A stretch of DNA of 64,000 nucleotides from Aegilops tauschii subsp. strangulata (taxonomy: Eukaryota > Streptophyta > Magnoliopsida > Poales > Poaceae), in the NCBI RefSeq assembly GCF_002575655.3, contig NC_053040.3, positions 350,553,267 through 350,617,266 of the forward strand, given 5' to 3'. The translations under genes were made by a program, and so were the position numbers. The notes beneath the pieces were generated by a model. The model did no database searches and was not told the origin of the DNA. It saw only the letters and a program-made list of their open reading frames with translations. Shown here one piece after another: positions 44,691-55,883 of this stretch. The stretch's first letter is position 1. Each line of letters opens with the position of its first letter.

Positions 44691-45843
44691 TTTAAGGTAA
44701 TTTGAATCTAAAACAGCACGCTAAGCGTTATTTGGTTCAAGTAAATCGAACGGGGATTTCAAAGAGTTTGGCTTATGGGATTAGAAACAAATTTTCTAGG
44801 GTCTATTTGCATGCAGTTCAAACATACATGTCTATCTGCATGCAGTTCAAAACTACAGTATATTTCATTGACTCCAAACTCGTGGAGATTTTGTTTATTT
44901 CGTGGTGTTGCATGGCAGCAATGGTGGTGAACTGGTGATGCATGCCGGCAGTGCAGATGCCATGGACCGCTTTGGAAAACCTATCATCTTTATTTTTGAA
45001 ACACCTATAGATCAGTTACAGGCTAGGTGGCGTGCTTACAAATAACATACGTGGTGTCACGCAGTTTCTTCTGTACAAGGTCCAAGCAACCCATGTTGCT
45101 TACCCCAGGGACTATTGGTTGGAACAAAGGGACAAACACAAAGACGATGGCGGAGTATAAATAAAACACAAGGGCAGTGGAGCTAAAGATCGAATCGGCC
45201 GTTACTTGGTCGTTAGGATTGGGCCCATGTGTACACACCATGCCCCGAATCCTGCGCCTTCTAGACGAGGGTTGTCGGCTGGTCTTCCATTCAGCATGTG
45301 CACCCCACGTAGGCTCCTTGGTTCTCTGTAAATTTTACTCAAAGCATAAAACGGAAAGCGGATTTGTAGCAGCCCCGCGGCATGCATTTTGTGGACCGTA
45401 AGATTGAGTTGTGATTCAGAAAGTAAGTTGGTCCCATGTATGGCTTAGAAATAAATTTGGTGGTGTCAGCTCTACAACACTGGGTTCAACTTTTACAAAT
45501 GGGACTGACCACCAGCCAGTCGCTTGAATCTGTGATTTGGGTCAGTCATTTTCTTTCTTCTGCATGCATCGTCAGGTCTGGTGTGTGGTGTGTGGTGTGC
45601 GAGCGCGCGTAGGTAATCTCTGACAAGTAGGTCTCATATGAAAAGATTTTTTTTAACAAAGTAGAGACATAGACGCTCACACATGCACTCATCCTATAAA
45701 CGCACGCGCACACGCCCTATGTCTATGAGCATAAATATAGCGAATTTGACTTTGCACACAACAAAGTTGTCTCCATATTTTCTGGTGATCATCTCCATAT
45801 CGATTATGGCAATTATGCCAGAGTTGCTCTTAATACGAGTGTA
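44691..45843. other. Gene-free stretch inside the inverted repeat
   Basis: No credible gene is seen. ACGCTCACACATGCACTCAT and following bases at 45673-45740 resemble a low-complexity segment common in grass LINE-related repeats. A segment at 45460-45550 (CTACAACACTGGG..., GCCAGTCGC, GATTTGGGTCAGTCATTTT) is matched by diverged sequence at 48000-48095, a short direct duplication now split by the copia insertion. Confidence 0.4.
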
Positions 45844-47994
45844 TGTTAAAGTATTCCTTTTGTCTATATTTCATGTAATAGGAAACTAGCCCAATATCCC
45901 ACCGAATATTATTGTATGATTCGGTTGAGGATTTGCTTTGATTCACCTTGACTAGCAAGGCATGTAATCCTATATATTGTGAATACAAGGACCGCCCCAA
46001 GTGTGGCGTGAATCACACAAATCCTACTTTGTTTCTTGGTATCAGATACCCACGATCCTCCCTGATCGCCCCGCTCGCTCCCTGCCTCCTCGCAGCACCG
46101 TCCAGCCATGTTCAACACCGGCTCCTCCCCGCCAGTCGTGGTGCACCGGCCGCCATCCCCGTCCAACACCCACACCATGGTCACTCGTGCTAAGCGTGGC
46201 CTCTTCCAGCCCGTCGACCGTCTTAATCTCTCCGCTACTCACTCCACTCCCTCTCCTATTCCCAAAACATACCGGGGTGCACTCCATGACCCACACTGGC
46301 ATCGTGCTATGACCGAGGAATTTGATGCTCTTGTCACTAACGGGACGTGGTCTCTTGTTCCCCGTCCTCTTCGTGCTCATGTTGTTTCAGGAAAGCGGAT
46401 ATTCAAACACAAGTTCCACTCGGATGGCAGCCTTGCACGGTATAAGGCTCGATGGGTGGTACACGGCTATTCTCAACAACAAGGCATTGATTTTGATGAG
46501 ACATTCAGCCCCGTTGTCAAGCCTGCCACGATTCGCATCGTCCTCAGCCTTGCGGTCTCTCAGTCGTGGCTGATCCACCAGCTCGACGTCAAGATGCCTT
46601 CCTCCATGGCAATCTTGACGAGGAGGTCTACTGCCAGCAGCCTCCCGGTTTTGTCGACGCTCGTTGTCCGGACTACGTGTGTCGCCTACACAAGTCTCTC
46701 TACGGTCTTAAGCAGGCTCCACGCGCTTGGTACCAGCGGTTCGCTCTATTTGCCTATCGACTTGGCTTTGTTGCCTCCAAGTCGGATGTGTCCCTCTTCA
46801 TCTACAAGCGTGGTACAGACCTTGCTTATCTACTCTTGTATGTGGACGACATTGTCCTCACTGCCTCGACGGATCTACTCTTACATCACCTCACACAGCA
46901 GCTCCACTCCGAGTTCGCCATGACGGACCTTGGTGCCTTGACATTCTTCCTTGGCATCTCCGTCACTCGGACATCCTTGGGCATGGTTCTCTCTCAGCGA
47001 CAGTATGCCTTGGAGCTCCTTCACCGCACTGGCATGGTTGATTGTCACCCCTCTGGCACTCCGATCGACACTAAGTGCAAGCTTTCAGCTCAGGATGGTC
47101 CTCTTCTCTTCGATCCCACCGAGTATCGGAGCTACGCTGGTGCCTTACAGTATTTGACACTCACGCGACCAGATATCGCGCATGCAGTTCAGCAGGCCTG
47201 TTTATACATGCATGCGCCCAGAGAGCCTCATATGCAGTTGGTTAAGCGCATTCTCCGGTACATAAAGGGGACCCTGGACCTCAGCTTGCACCTCTTGAGC
47301 TCCTCCTCTACAGCACTTACTGCATACTCTGACGCAGATTGGGCCGGGTGCCCCGACACGCGCCGATCTACGTCTGGCTACTGCGTCTATCTTGGTAACA
47401 ACCTTGTCTCTTGGTCGTCCAAACGTCAGACTACTGTGTCTCGCTCTAGTGCCGAGGCGGAGTATCGCGCGGTTGCTCATGTTGTTGCTGAGTGTTGTTG
47501 GATTCGTCAGCTTCTTGGGGAGCTTCATCACCCTCTGACGTCTGCCACTGTTGTCTTCTGTGACAACGTTAGTACTGTCTACATGGCTTCTAATCCGGTC
47601 CAGCATCGTCGTACTAAACACATTGAGATTGATATCCACTTCGTCCGGGAGAAGGTGTCGCTTGGTGAGGTCCGGGTTTTCCATGTGCCATCCTCGCATC
47701 AGTATGCTGACATCATGACAAAAGGATTGCCCTCACAACTCTTCTCTGAGTTTCGTTCCAGCTTATGCTTGCTTCCGTACGACGCACAAGCTGAGGGGGG
47801 ATGTTAAAGTGTTCCTTTTGTCTGTATTTCATGTAATAGGAAACTAGCCCAATATCCCACCGAATATTATTGTATGATTCGGTTGAGGATTTGCTTTGAT
47901 TCACCTTGATTAGCAAGGCATGTAATCCTATATATTGTGAATACAAGGACCGCCTCAAGTGTGGCGTGAATCACACAAATCCTACTTTGTTTCT
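45844..47994 (+). mobile_element. Deleted Ty1/copia retrotransposon (2.15 kb) with complete ends
   Basis: The 193-bp LTRs at 45844-46036 and 47802-47994 start TGTTAAAGT and differ at four positions, all transitions. The target duplication GTGTA is perfect at 45839-45843 and 47995-47999. The PBS TGGTATCAGATACC (initiator-Met type) is at 46037 and the PPT GCTGAGGGGGGA precedes 47802. The interior keeps only the RT and RNase H region; gag, protease and integrase are deleted. Confidence 0.95.
46108..47807 (+). pseudogene. Copia reverse transcriptase-RNase H remnant, one frameshift
   Basis: The first frame (from 46108) starts near the integrase/RT junction (THTMVTRAKRGLFQP) and continues into RT (PHWHRAMTEEFDALVTNGTW; RYKARWVVHGYSQQQGIDFD; ETFSPVVKPATIRIVLSLAV; HQLDVK). 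One missing base at about 46594 shifts to the frame AFLHGNLDEEVYCQQPPGF. That frame runs on through LYGLKQAPRAW, the catalytic YVDDIVLT, FFLGISV and ATLTRPDIAHAV-type blocks. RNase H follows with YSDADWAGCPDTRRSTSGYC, SSAEAEYRAVAH, CDNVSTVYMASNPVQHRRTK and HIEIDIHFVRE, ending at 47807. Apart from the frameshift the domains look well kept. Confidence 0.92.
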
Positions 47995-48259
47995 GTGTAC
48001 AACACTGAAAGCAAAAAATCAAGCCTAACATGGAGGGCAGCAGAAGGGACCGGCTAACACGCAGTCGCCTGGATTTCTAATTTGGTTCGGTCATTTTATT
48101 AACAAAGTTAGCACAGCTGCACAGTGCGAAAACAATGAAGGAATGACACGTACGTGTAGGTGCAGCTCATCGGATGCGTACATGGCCATTATTTCGTTCA
48201 CGTACCCGGCCTGTACGTGGTACATATGTGTGAGTCTATGGGCTAATGCTTCTTCACAT

Positions 48260-49040
48260 CAATGGAGCTATCAGATGACAATTTGAACAAAAAGAAAAAA
48301 ACAAAGGTAAAAAATTATTTGTAAGGGAACATGAATCATGGGAGTGGATTAACCCTAAAATAAACAAACATAAATTTAAAAGGAAAATAATATTATGCAA
48401 CAATATATAACATAACAGAACATAAAAATTCTATTTCCGCTAACATTTTCATCCCCACATACTAATATACTAAAATAAAAATAAAAATAAAATAAAAAAT
48501 AAAGTTTCTAAGGAAGAATGAATTGGTGGCATTGGTATTACTCTAAAAGAAGAAAGGAAAAAATAGAGATGAAAATTTTGCATAGATTAGACATAACATG
48601 CACTTTTTTTATAAATATGCAAGAATAGGCATATAAGAGTAAATTTTTTGCAAGAATTTCTTTCTCTGACAAGGAATGAGTTAGTTACATTAGTATTACC
48701 CTCAAAGAAGAAATAAAATGAAATACAAACTAAATCAAAATCAAAATAATGAAGTTTATAAAAAAGAATGATAGTTACTTTGGTTACCCTTTAAGAAAAA
48801 GAAAAGGAAATAAAAACTGAAAAAGAATAAATTTTCTAAGAAAAAATAAATTAGTGGCATTGGTATTACCCTGTAAGAAGGAAGAACATGAAAAGTAGTA
48901 AAAATAATAATTACAAATTTCACACACAATTTACAGATAAATTGTGCCTTTTATAATATAGAAGAATAACCATACAATAATGGAATTTGCAAAAAAGGAT
49001 GTTTTCTAACAAGGAATGAATTAGTGACATTAATATTACT
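48260..49040. repeat. AT-rich degenerate tandem repeat
   Basis: A motif of the form TTTCTAA(G/C)(G/A)AA(G/T)AATGAATTGGTGGCATTGGTATTAC followed by TCTAAAGAAGAA recurs at about 48505, 48660, 48760, 48828 and 49005, with A/T-rich spacers containing AAAATAAAAATAAAATAAA. Spacing varies from about 75 to 180 bp. No coding potential is seen. Confidence 0.55.
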
Positions 49041-50520
49041 CTAGGTGCTTCGTGCATCGGGCACCACTCTCAATGACCCTTCCATAGGACGTAGGTCATG
49101 CTCCCACGAGGCAGCTGAACTTATTTAAAAAATATCATCGTGCCACTGGGTCGAGTGTACGACGACCCTCAACATAAGGCTGTCATGTACGCCCTCGTTA
49201 ATTTCTAACCACACTACTAAGGAGGCCCCCCTAGTCGAGAGCTGATTCTTGTATGTCAACAATTATCCATTCATGATCGGCAAAAATAAAACACATGGCA
49301 TTCCACCACTAGCATGGTAGAACTAAACTTCCACTGTGTCCTATATCCTCAAATGGGCCTTTGAGTTTTTTCAGAAATTATAGTTTATATGGGCCTAAAG
49401 CCCATCTATAATTCAATACTCCCCAATTGTGATAGAGTCTGATTACCTTGTTGCAACGAACATGGTTAATGCATCAGCTATCGGCATATCCTTTTTTTCG
49501 AAAAATGATCAAATCTATTATAAAGGTTCACCAGAAGAACTAAACACCTCACATATAATGAAACTTACATTGAGGTCCATGGACCACCGAACAACCATTG
49601 CCGCCGCCAGAAAGAGCTGCCGACACGTCACTGTCTCTGCTCCAATATCGGAGCCGCCTTGACCTTGTCGATGACAGTCGGGAAGTCTTCGTGTGTGTGC
49701 CCCAAAGGACCGGTGCCCCGGAACCACAATCGCCACCGTTGAATGCTTGAATAGATCTGAAGAACCTAACATCAAATATCGCCGTTACATACGCACGACG
49801 AGAAACCCTAACCTCGCCGCCCCGAGGAGCTGGCAGAAATCTATGCTGGAGCTCCGTTTAATCAGTCCCAACGAACGAATTTGAGGAGGATCGGAGCCCG
49901 GAAGATTGACTTGAAGAAGAAGCGCCGCCATCCATCCGAACGCAACCCCTGCGAGGATTCGAGGCACCAGAAATCCTCTCCCCTCAACCAACCACCGGGA
50001 GCGGCAGGCGGAGAGGAGACGAATCCACAGACTCGCCGATGGAGATCAAGGGGAGGAAGGCTTTCCCTAGTCGCCTGGCAAGAGGGGAAAGAAAAGTTGT
50101 TCCTTTGAGTTTTTTTAGCTATGACTAAATCCATGCTATGCCTGTTCAGGAAATCAAGGGTCTTTCTCTAGATGATAGGGAGGTTTTGTTTACTCATGTT
50201 AGGCACGAATAGAACTGTGTGAGTCATTTTCTATTTTGGTAGGATGGAAAGCACTGCGATGTGTCCTAGATCAGGCCGAGGCGATGTGCCTAAGGGCATC
50301 TCTAACACATACTCCTAAAACAGACACAATACGACGTGTCCGTGGAAAGTGACACGGAGCCTGTCATCCAATTCTATACATCAAACACCGGAGACATGTC
50401 AAAAGGAATTTGAACAAACTTGATACATTTCATGCAAACTGGATGATGTTTATTTAAACCAGACCAAATTCGTTATATATTCGACATATTTCAACTAAAT
50501 AATAGCGGACGACACTTTTT
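49041..50520. other. Gene-free stretch; possible minus-strand retroposon fragment at 49490-50110
   Basis: TTTTTTTCGAAAAATGATCA at about 49490, followed by TCTATTATAAAGG and then GC-rich, CGCC-rich DNA ending near 50110, resembles the 3'-end-first layout of minus-strand LINE/SINE insertions in wheat. No target duplication was confirmed. GGCCTAAAGCCCATCTATAA at 49393 and GGGCATCTCTAACACATAC at 50293 resemble terminal words of MITE families without a matching partner. Confidence 0.3.
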
Positions 50521-50524
50521 TAAC

Positions 50525-50926
50525 CTAGTCTAAATGTTCAACGGCAACGGCCCAAATCCTGTCTTCCCTATGTCCGGCAAGCTCACTGGCTGTGAGGCCT
50601 TTGGAGTGAACTTCGGGAGGGGAAGAATAAAACGTGGGGTACGTCCCACATGTGACACCATGCGTATCCATGTACGATGTCCTACTCTTCCTCACCGGAG
50701 TCGCCTTGTCCATGGCGGTGGGTGTGGAAGGGCCGACCTCGTGCTCGTTGCGGCGGCGTGCGAACCGCGGGGGCGGCGCGGCCGTCGAGGAGCTGGCCAC
50801 ATCTACGCTCGCATGCGCCTCCTCTTCGTCTTCCTTCACGTCAACCTTTGCAAAAATGGCTTCCTTCTCCGCCCGCAGGCCGCGCAATCGCCATCGCTTC
50901 CCGCGGGTGTCTTGTGCGCTGCGCAC
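50525..50926 (-). CDS. Hypothetical ORF, possibly transposon-associated
   Basis: A 133-residue minus-strand frame starts MRSAQDTRGKRWRLRGLRAE, followed by KEAIFAKVDVKEDEEEAHAS, a Ser/Pro-rich segment (STAAPPPRFARRRNEHEVGP) and a C-terminal part with TSYMDTHGVTCGTYPTFYSS. The mix of basic and acidic blocks is protein-like, but no family is recognised. Overlapping plus-strand frames of similar length exist (50534-51098), so coding status is uncertain. The GC-rich block 50600-51620 may be a fragment of a non-autonomous DNA transposon. Confidence 0.25.
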   Translation of the reverse strand: MRSAQDTRGKRWRLRGLRAEKEAIFAKVDVKEDEEEAHASVDVASSSTAAPPPRFARRRNEHEVGPSTPTAMDKATPVRKSRTSYMDTHGVTCGTYPTFYSSPPEVHSKGLTASELAGHREDRIWAVAVEHLD

Positions 50927-51990
50927 ATACTGCTACAGTGCCCTTTCCTCATCCAGGAAAACCCTAATCCTCCGTTTCCATGGCCGCCACAACATCGTCC
51001 TTCATCTTCCCGCCGGTGATTTGTCCGTCCACGAGCTAATGCTCGTCAAGGAGCCGGAGGTTGTAGCTCTGGTCTTCCTACGCCTACCGGAACGTTGACA
51101 CAGGTGGCGACAACTACTCTTCCGCCATGACGGCATTGTGCCTGCATGGTTACACCGGCTCGTTGTCGGACGCCTCTTCCATCATCTTAGCGCTGACCTC
51201 CGGCAGGCTCGCCAACAAACTAGCCTCAGTCAGTCACGCACGATGGCCTGCCAGTCGGCTGCAATGCCGACCGACTCCTATTTCTACTCCGTCGAGAGGT
51301 TCTCCCACAATACTCTAGAGCTCGCGGTCATGGTTGGTATGGTGCGTTGCGGGTCATATCGGGCAAGAAGGTTGTGTTTAAATAGTGGGTGCCGACTAGG
51401 CCAAACGGTAGGAGCTAGAGTGGGTTTATCGCCCGTTGCATCTGTTTAATGCCGGCAGGCGGACGAACGGGAGCAAATTCAAAGGCGGTACACGACCATC
51501 AAGCCCCGTTCGGTCACGCATCTTCGACATTGGAACAGACGCGGAAACTGGTCAGTGCGTCGCTTCAGTGCCGACTTAGACCGGAGGTCGCATCCGTTCT
51601 GAGCCAGCATGAATGAGGCGCCGACGCTCTGGAGCGGCGCTAACCGGCATGAATGTGTGGCAACCGCTTCACACGGGAGAGGCGCATGACGGACTTTTGG
51701 GTGGATCCGGGGTGTCGGGAGCGTACGTGGTAGTAATCCGGATGCACGCAAAGCCTCCCACGATTTGCAGCCAGTTTGCAAGATTCCACACATTCGAACT
51801 GATCCATGGACCGATGGCTTCTGTGTTGAATGTCAAAGTGCATCCGGACAACTACGATTGGATGGTATGCGGCCTATGTATGCAAGGACCACGTCAGCGG
51901 AGTGTCACGCAGCGCCAGGACAAGCTAAGCGTAGTTATCAGCATGATGCACATTGGCATTGTTTAGCGTGGCCCGGCAGGTTTTCCGTAA
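50927..51990. other. GC-rich stretch without a recognisable gene
   Basis: Several short overlapping frames occur on both strands (for example 51138-51449, 51613-51966) with no conserved motif. The composition (many GGCGCC/GCCGGC words) recalls non-autonomous Harbinger or hAT derivatives of grasses. No terminal repeats could be paired. Confidence 0.3.
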
Positions 51991-51993
51991 TTA

Positions 51994-53144
51994 GAGCCTC
52001 TCCAACAGGCGCCGAACGCATCGCGCGCAAAAAACTGCTTTGCCGCGCGCCCATCGTCTGGTTTGGCGCGGCGCGTAGCGCTGGCTCCAGCAGCCGCGCT
52101 AAAATGCAGCGCGTGGCTCCAGCGTCGCGCAAAAAATGCAGCGCGCGTGACTCACCGGGGCATTGCATATATGGCATTTTGAACACAAAATAAAGTTGAA
52201 ACATTCAAAATGCAATGAACATGACATATAAAATTTCACACAAACAAGTTGATGAAGAAAAGTTCATGCCCACAAGTTCAAAATCATGCCCACAAGTTCA
52301 TCCAACCAAGTTCAAAATGCAAATCAAGTTCAATACACAAATGAAAGACACATCATTCCTCGTCCTCGTCTTCGTCCTCGTCCTCATCTTCGGAAGACGA
52401 TTCTTCCGCCTCCGAAGATGAATCTTCCTCCATCTCCTCATCACGCACCGCATCACGTGAAGCTCCGATGGTGTTGGCAAGATCTTCAACGGTATCTTCA
52501 TGGGAATGTGTGCGAGGAGGCACATCGAAAGACATTCCGCCCATGGCGGCCGGAGGTGCACCCATGCCTCCCATGAGAGAAGCAAAACTCATGCCTCCCA
52601 TGGTGGCCATAGCGTCGGGGGGTGCTCCAAAGCCAGCAATGCCTCCCATTGCACCGCCCACGGTAGCTCCGAAGCCACCCATGCCACCTATGGCGCCGAG
52701 GCCACCGCCACCCATGGCGCCGAGGTCATCCGCGACGGCATGAAGAGGCCGCGCGCGAGGCCGATGGTCGGAGGAGCTCCGGCGGAGGCGAGGCCAACGC
52801 CACCCGGGCTAGGGTTTGCGGCGGCGGCGGCGGCGGTGGAGGGGTCGCGGCTATAGGATGGGGTGAGCGGGGTGCCGGCGCGTGCGTCCATGGGTGCAGT
52901 TCGCCGGCGCCGGCGCGCGCGGGGCGTAGAAGGCGGAGAAGAGAGAGTGCAGCGCGAGCGCTCGAGTGTGCCGCGCGCGGAAGCGGGCGCCCCAATTACA
53001 CCGCGCGAGATAGCGAATCGGACCGCGCGCCCAACTTCTTATACCGCGCGCGCGGTTATTGCGCGTCCGCTGGAGCCACCCGCCGGGTTGCGCGCGCGCT
53101 AAACTGGCTAAATTTGCGGTGCGGCGCTTGTTTGTTGGATGCTC
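51994..53144. mobile_element. PIF/Harbinger-like non-autonomous element carrying an ORF
   Basis: It is flanked by TTA at 51991-51993 and 53145-53147, the usual 3-bp target duplication of this superfamily. The left end starts GAGCCTCTCCAACAGGCGCC. The right end, read inward, starts GAGCATCCAACAAACAAGCG followed by CCGCAC, so the termini are related but imperfect. Length is 1151 bp, with very GC-rich CGCGCG-laden ends and a less GC-rich centre. Confidence 0.7.
52353..52891 (-). pseudogene. Gly/Met-rich ORF with acidic tail inside the Harbinger-like element
   Basis: The ATG at 52891 gives MDARAGTPLTPSYSRDPSTA and an Ala-rich stretch, ending at a stop near 52688. A second frame, joined by a shift near 52700-52740, has repeated MGGM/GGF units (GAIGGMGGFGATVGGAMGGI; MGGMSFASLMGGMG), then EDTVEDLANTIGASRDAV and a terminal run of Ser/Glu/Asp. 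The tail is encoded by (GAA/GAC)n DNA at 52353-52440. It is not DDE transposase. It may be a fragment of the element's Myb-like ORF or a captured host sequence. Confidence 0.4.
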
Positions 53145-53147
53145 TTA

Positions 53148-53899
53148 AGCCGTGATTCAAGGAATCAGGGCACTCCAAATCTCGGCACTGTCGCCGGGTC
53201 GTCAACCACGTGGAGGCCAAGCCCCCACCGACAGCATCGGATCTCCGACCTAAACTCAGGCCGAAACTTCTCCCCGACCTTCGTGGTTTCACGCCTTGCC
53301 GCCGCACCACCGAGCGGCCATGCTTTCGTACTTGTTTCGTTTTTCACGCGGCGTCGCCCAAGCCGGAGCCTTCTTCGCCGCGGACAAAGGGACCTCCGTC
53401 CTGCTGACTTCCTGCAGCTGGGTGCTGGCGCCCACGCTCGCCACGATGCTTCCCTCATTTCGATCGATAATATAAAGAACGGGAGATCCAGACGAAACTG
53501 CACAGTACGCCGTACGTATTCTGCATTTTTAGCACGGTTTTGTTTCATGGAATTTGGTATTATTGGGTATTGACCCTGCGCTGCCAGTGTGCGAGCTGAC
53601 ATGACTCACGCATTCTGATTCGTGGCCGGTGCTTTGGTTGTTGAAGCATAATCATGGAGCCTGGAATTGTGGTGGATAGTACGATAGGAGTTGAGGTATC
53701 TAGGAATCGATTCCAGAGAGGCGCGCGTGAGATATATATATCGTTCAAACTTATATTCCCCTAAGCAAAATCTTATTCCAATATGCTACTGTATGTCATC
53801 TTTTGGCGTAGGAAATGAAGGGTTTCGTGACCAACAAATAAAGTACAGTACGTAATTTGCTTGCTAGACATATCAACCTCGCGGCGTTTTTTCTTGTAG
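53148..53899. other. Stretch without a confident gene
   Basis: A minus-strand frame (53165-53602, 145 residues) is open but has a low-complexity basic composition and no known motif. The remainder is unremarkable. Confidence 0.3.
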
Positions 53900-54850
53900 T
53901 ACGCTTCTCTTTCTTTTGTGTTAGCGTATCAGCGTTTGCTAGCGTCATACTACTAAGTACTAACTGAATCTGATCCAACGAACATGTACAGAGGGTATGC
54001 ACGTACGCATGCATGTGGCTGTGGGGTTGCCTCAACTACCAAAAATTCGAATTTCGAAAAGTATGAATGATGGGATCTCTTGGATGACCAGAGTAACGAT
54101 TCTTCTTCTTAATCATGTCCATACCGGTTGTTGCCATGCACTCCCATCCACAAATGTAAAAGGGAAATTTGCATGTGCATATGCAGGATTCAGAACAAAC
54201 AATCGGTTTCCCGGCATATCTTCTTCTCTGGACTGTACTTCCCCTGCTAGTACATTACAAGTCAAATGCATGCAGGTTCATCGAGAAAGTTGTGCTCAAT
54301 TATAGCACGATGATCATATACGCTCTAGTTTCCCTTTGCTAAGATAAAGATGTCGGTTACATTGGTCGGTCACATGGTACAGGAGTCAAATTATTCAGCC
54401 CCGATTATACAAAACTGCGGGAGCACCGCAAAGTCGCAAACACAGCAAGCTGAAGACCTTCTCCCGGCTGGCACAAGAACGAATTGCATTATCAATGCGT
54501 TTGGGCCGTTCCTCTCGTGCATGACAGGTAAAGTGTGGTGGTAAGGCCTGCATGATGATGATGGTGCATGATCCAACCAAAGATGGCCATGATGTGCAAT
54601 GTGCACATGATGATATGAGAAAGGAGTGGCCGGTTCTTAATCCCCGTGTTATCGTAACGACCGATGACAACTACCTGGCCTGATTTTGTTTATCTTTTCG
54701 GATCATGCATGGCGTTGGAGGATATGATGTGATCGCCTCCGTAATCCAAGGGTTGTCCTCCGTCGTTTTTGCGTTGATTAGCGGCAATCTTGCAATCATC
54801 CTCCCCTAATACGTCACTCAAATCGCGTGTGGGATGTGACCTACTGCCTA
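53900..54850 (-). repeat. Right arm of the diverged long inverted repeat
   Basis: It is the reverse-complement counterpart of 43710-44690. It lacks the GC-rich 0.9-kb part of the tandem unit that adjoins the left arm. A short frame at 54350-54544 (TAKSQTQQAEDLLPAGTRTN; CMTGKVWW-stop) has a counterpart on the other strand of the left arm (SAKSQTEQPEDILLAGTRTN; CMTGKVRW-stop, 44049), with the only length difference a multiple of three. Confidence 0.75.
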
Positions 54851-54980
54851 CTGCTATTATGTTTTTCCCTTTATGCTTACTGCTTTTGGAAAGTGAAACG
54901 AGCTATGTATTTTACCTTCTTAGGACCCAATTCATTTATGTTACTGCATTTTAGATATGCATGACAAAGATCTTTGGCTA

Positions 54981-55820
54981 GCGTCCAGGAACCCTAGCCG
55001 CCACCAAGAGAACAAACCCTTCTGGCGCCGTCTTCCACCGGCGACCTTTTGGTAGTCCGTGGTGTGGGGGTCGCCGGATCCCGCGCATGCGTATCGTTTT
55101 AGCTTTAGGTTATAGGGCCCTAGTAGCTTAGGTTTTTGGATCGTTCGACGTCTTGACTTTGGCGGCCACGACGGTGATGCTGAATAAAGAAGCTTCGGAT
55201 TCTTCTCCGACAAGGCGATCGTCTCTATGGCCGGTGATGGATTTGGGAATCAGTCTATTCAAGCGGGGATGTCGTGGCGGCGACGGCATCCTTGTGGTGG
55301 ACATGTGTCCTCGGACTCCGCCATTGTCACGGGCGTCTGCTCCAACGTTTGGCATGTAGCTTGGGAGATAGTCCAGGAGCAGATGCAGATTGTGGTCTGC
55401 ATCGACGATATCTGAAAGACGGAACGTGTGCTGGGTTCGTGGTTGATGGATGACAGTTATGGTTTCCTCCTTTGGCGCCTTAGTCGTCGCGGGTTGTCAG
55501 ATCCGGAGTTCAATGGCGTGTCCGGGGTGTTGCCCCAGTCTGATTCTTTCAACGGCAATGGCTTCACTTTTGGTGAGCCACGTTGGAGGTCCGAAAAGTT
55601 GCATATAAGTGATGGAGCCGCGCCAAACTCCAGTGAGGAGGTGATCCGTCATTTTTTTTCCTCCTTCGGTGGCTGCGGTGATGGTACCAGAGGCATGTGA
55701 CGGGCGTTGGTGTCAAGCTCAGAGACTCTATTGTCTCTTCAATTTTGTCATATCGGTATTTACATGACTTGTACTTTGATTTTCATAATATAAATGAGAC
55801 ACGTATTACCATGCAAAAAA
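54981..55820 (+). mobile_element. Short non-LTR retroposon (5'-truncated LINE or SINE-like), 840 bp
   Basis: It ends in a short A tract (AAAAAAA, 55814-55820) and is flanked by a long target duplication. AGATATGCATGACAAAG plus a TTTGGCTA end lies at 54953-54980 and again at 55821-55847, with two or three differences. The body is GC-rich with a 3' region TAAATGAGACACGTATTACC. Short frames (55428-55700) are not recognisable as RT. It depends on LINE machinery in trans. Confidence 0.85.
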
Positions 55821-55883
55821 AGATATGCATGACAAAGTATTTGGCTAATCACTAGTTAAAGAAACATTTGGCTAATCAGCTTT

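Noticed and set aside
46322..46573. Extra ORFs within the copia RT region
   Set aside because: They are alternative-frame shadows of the RT pseudogene.
51121..51449. Host gene in the GC-rich block
   Set aside because: Short overlapping frames only, with no splice-consistent extension or familiar motif.
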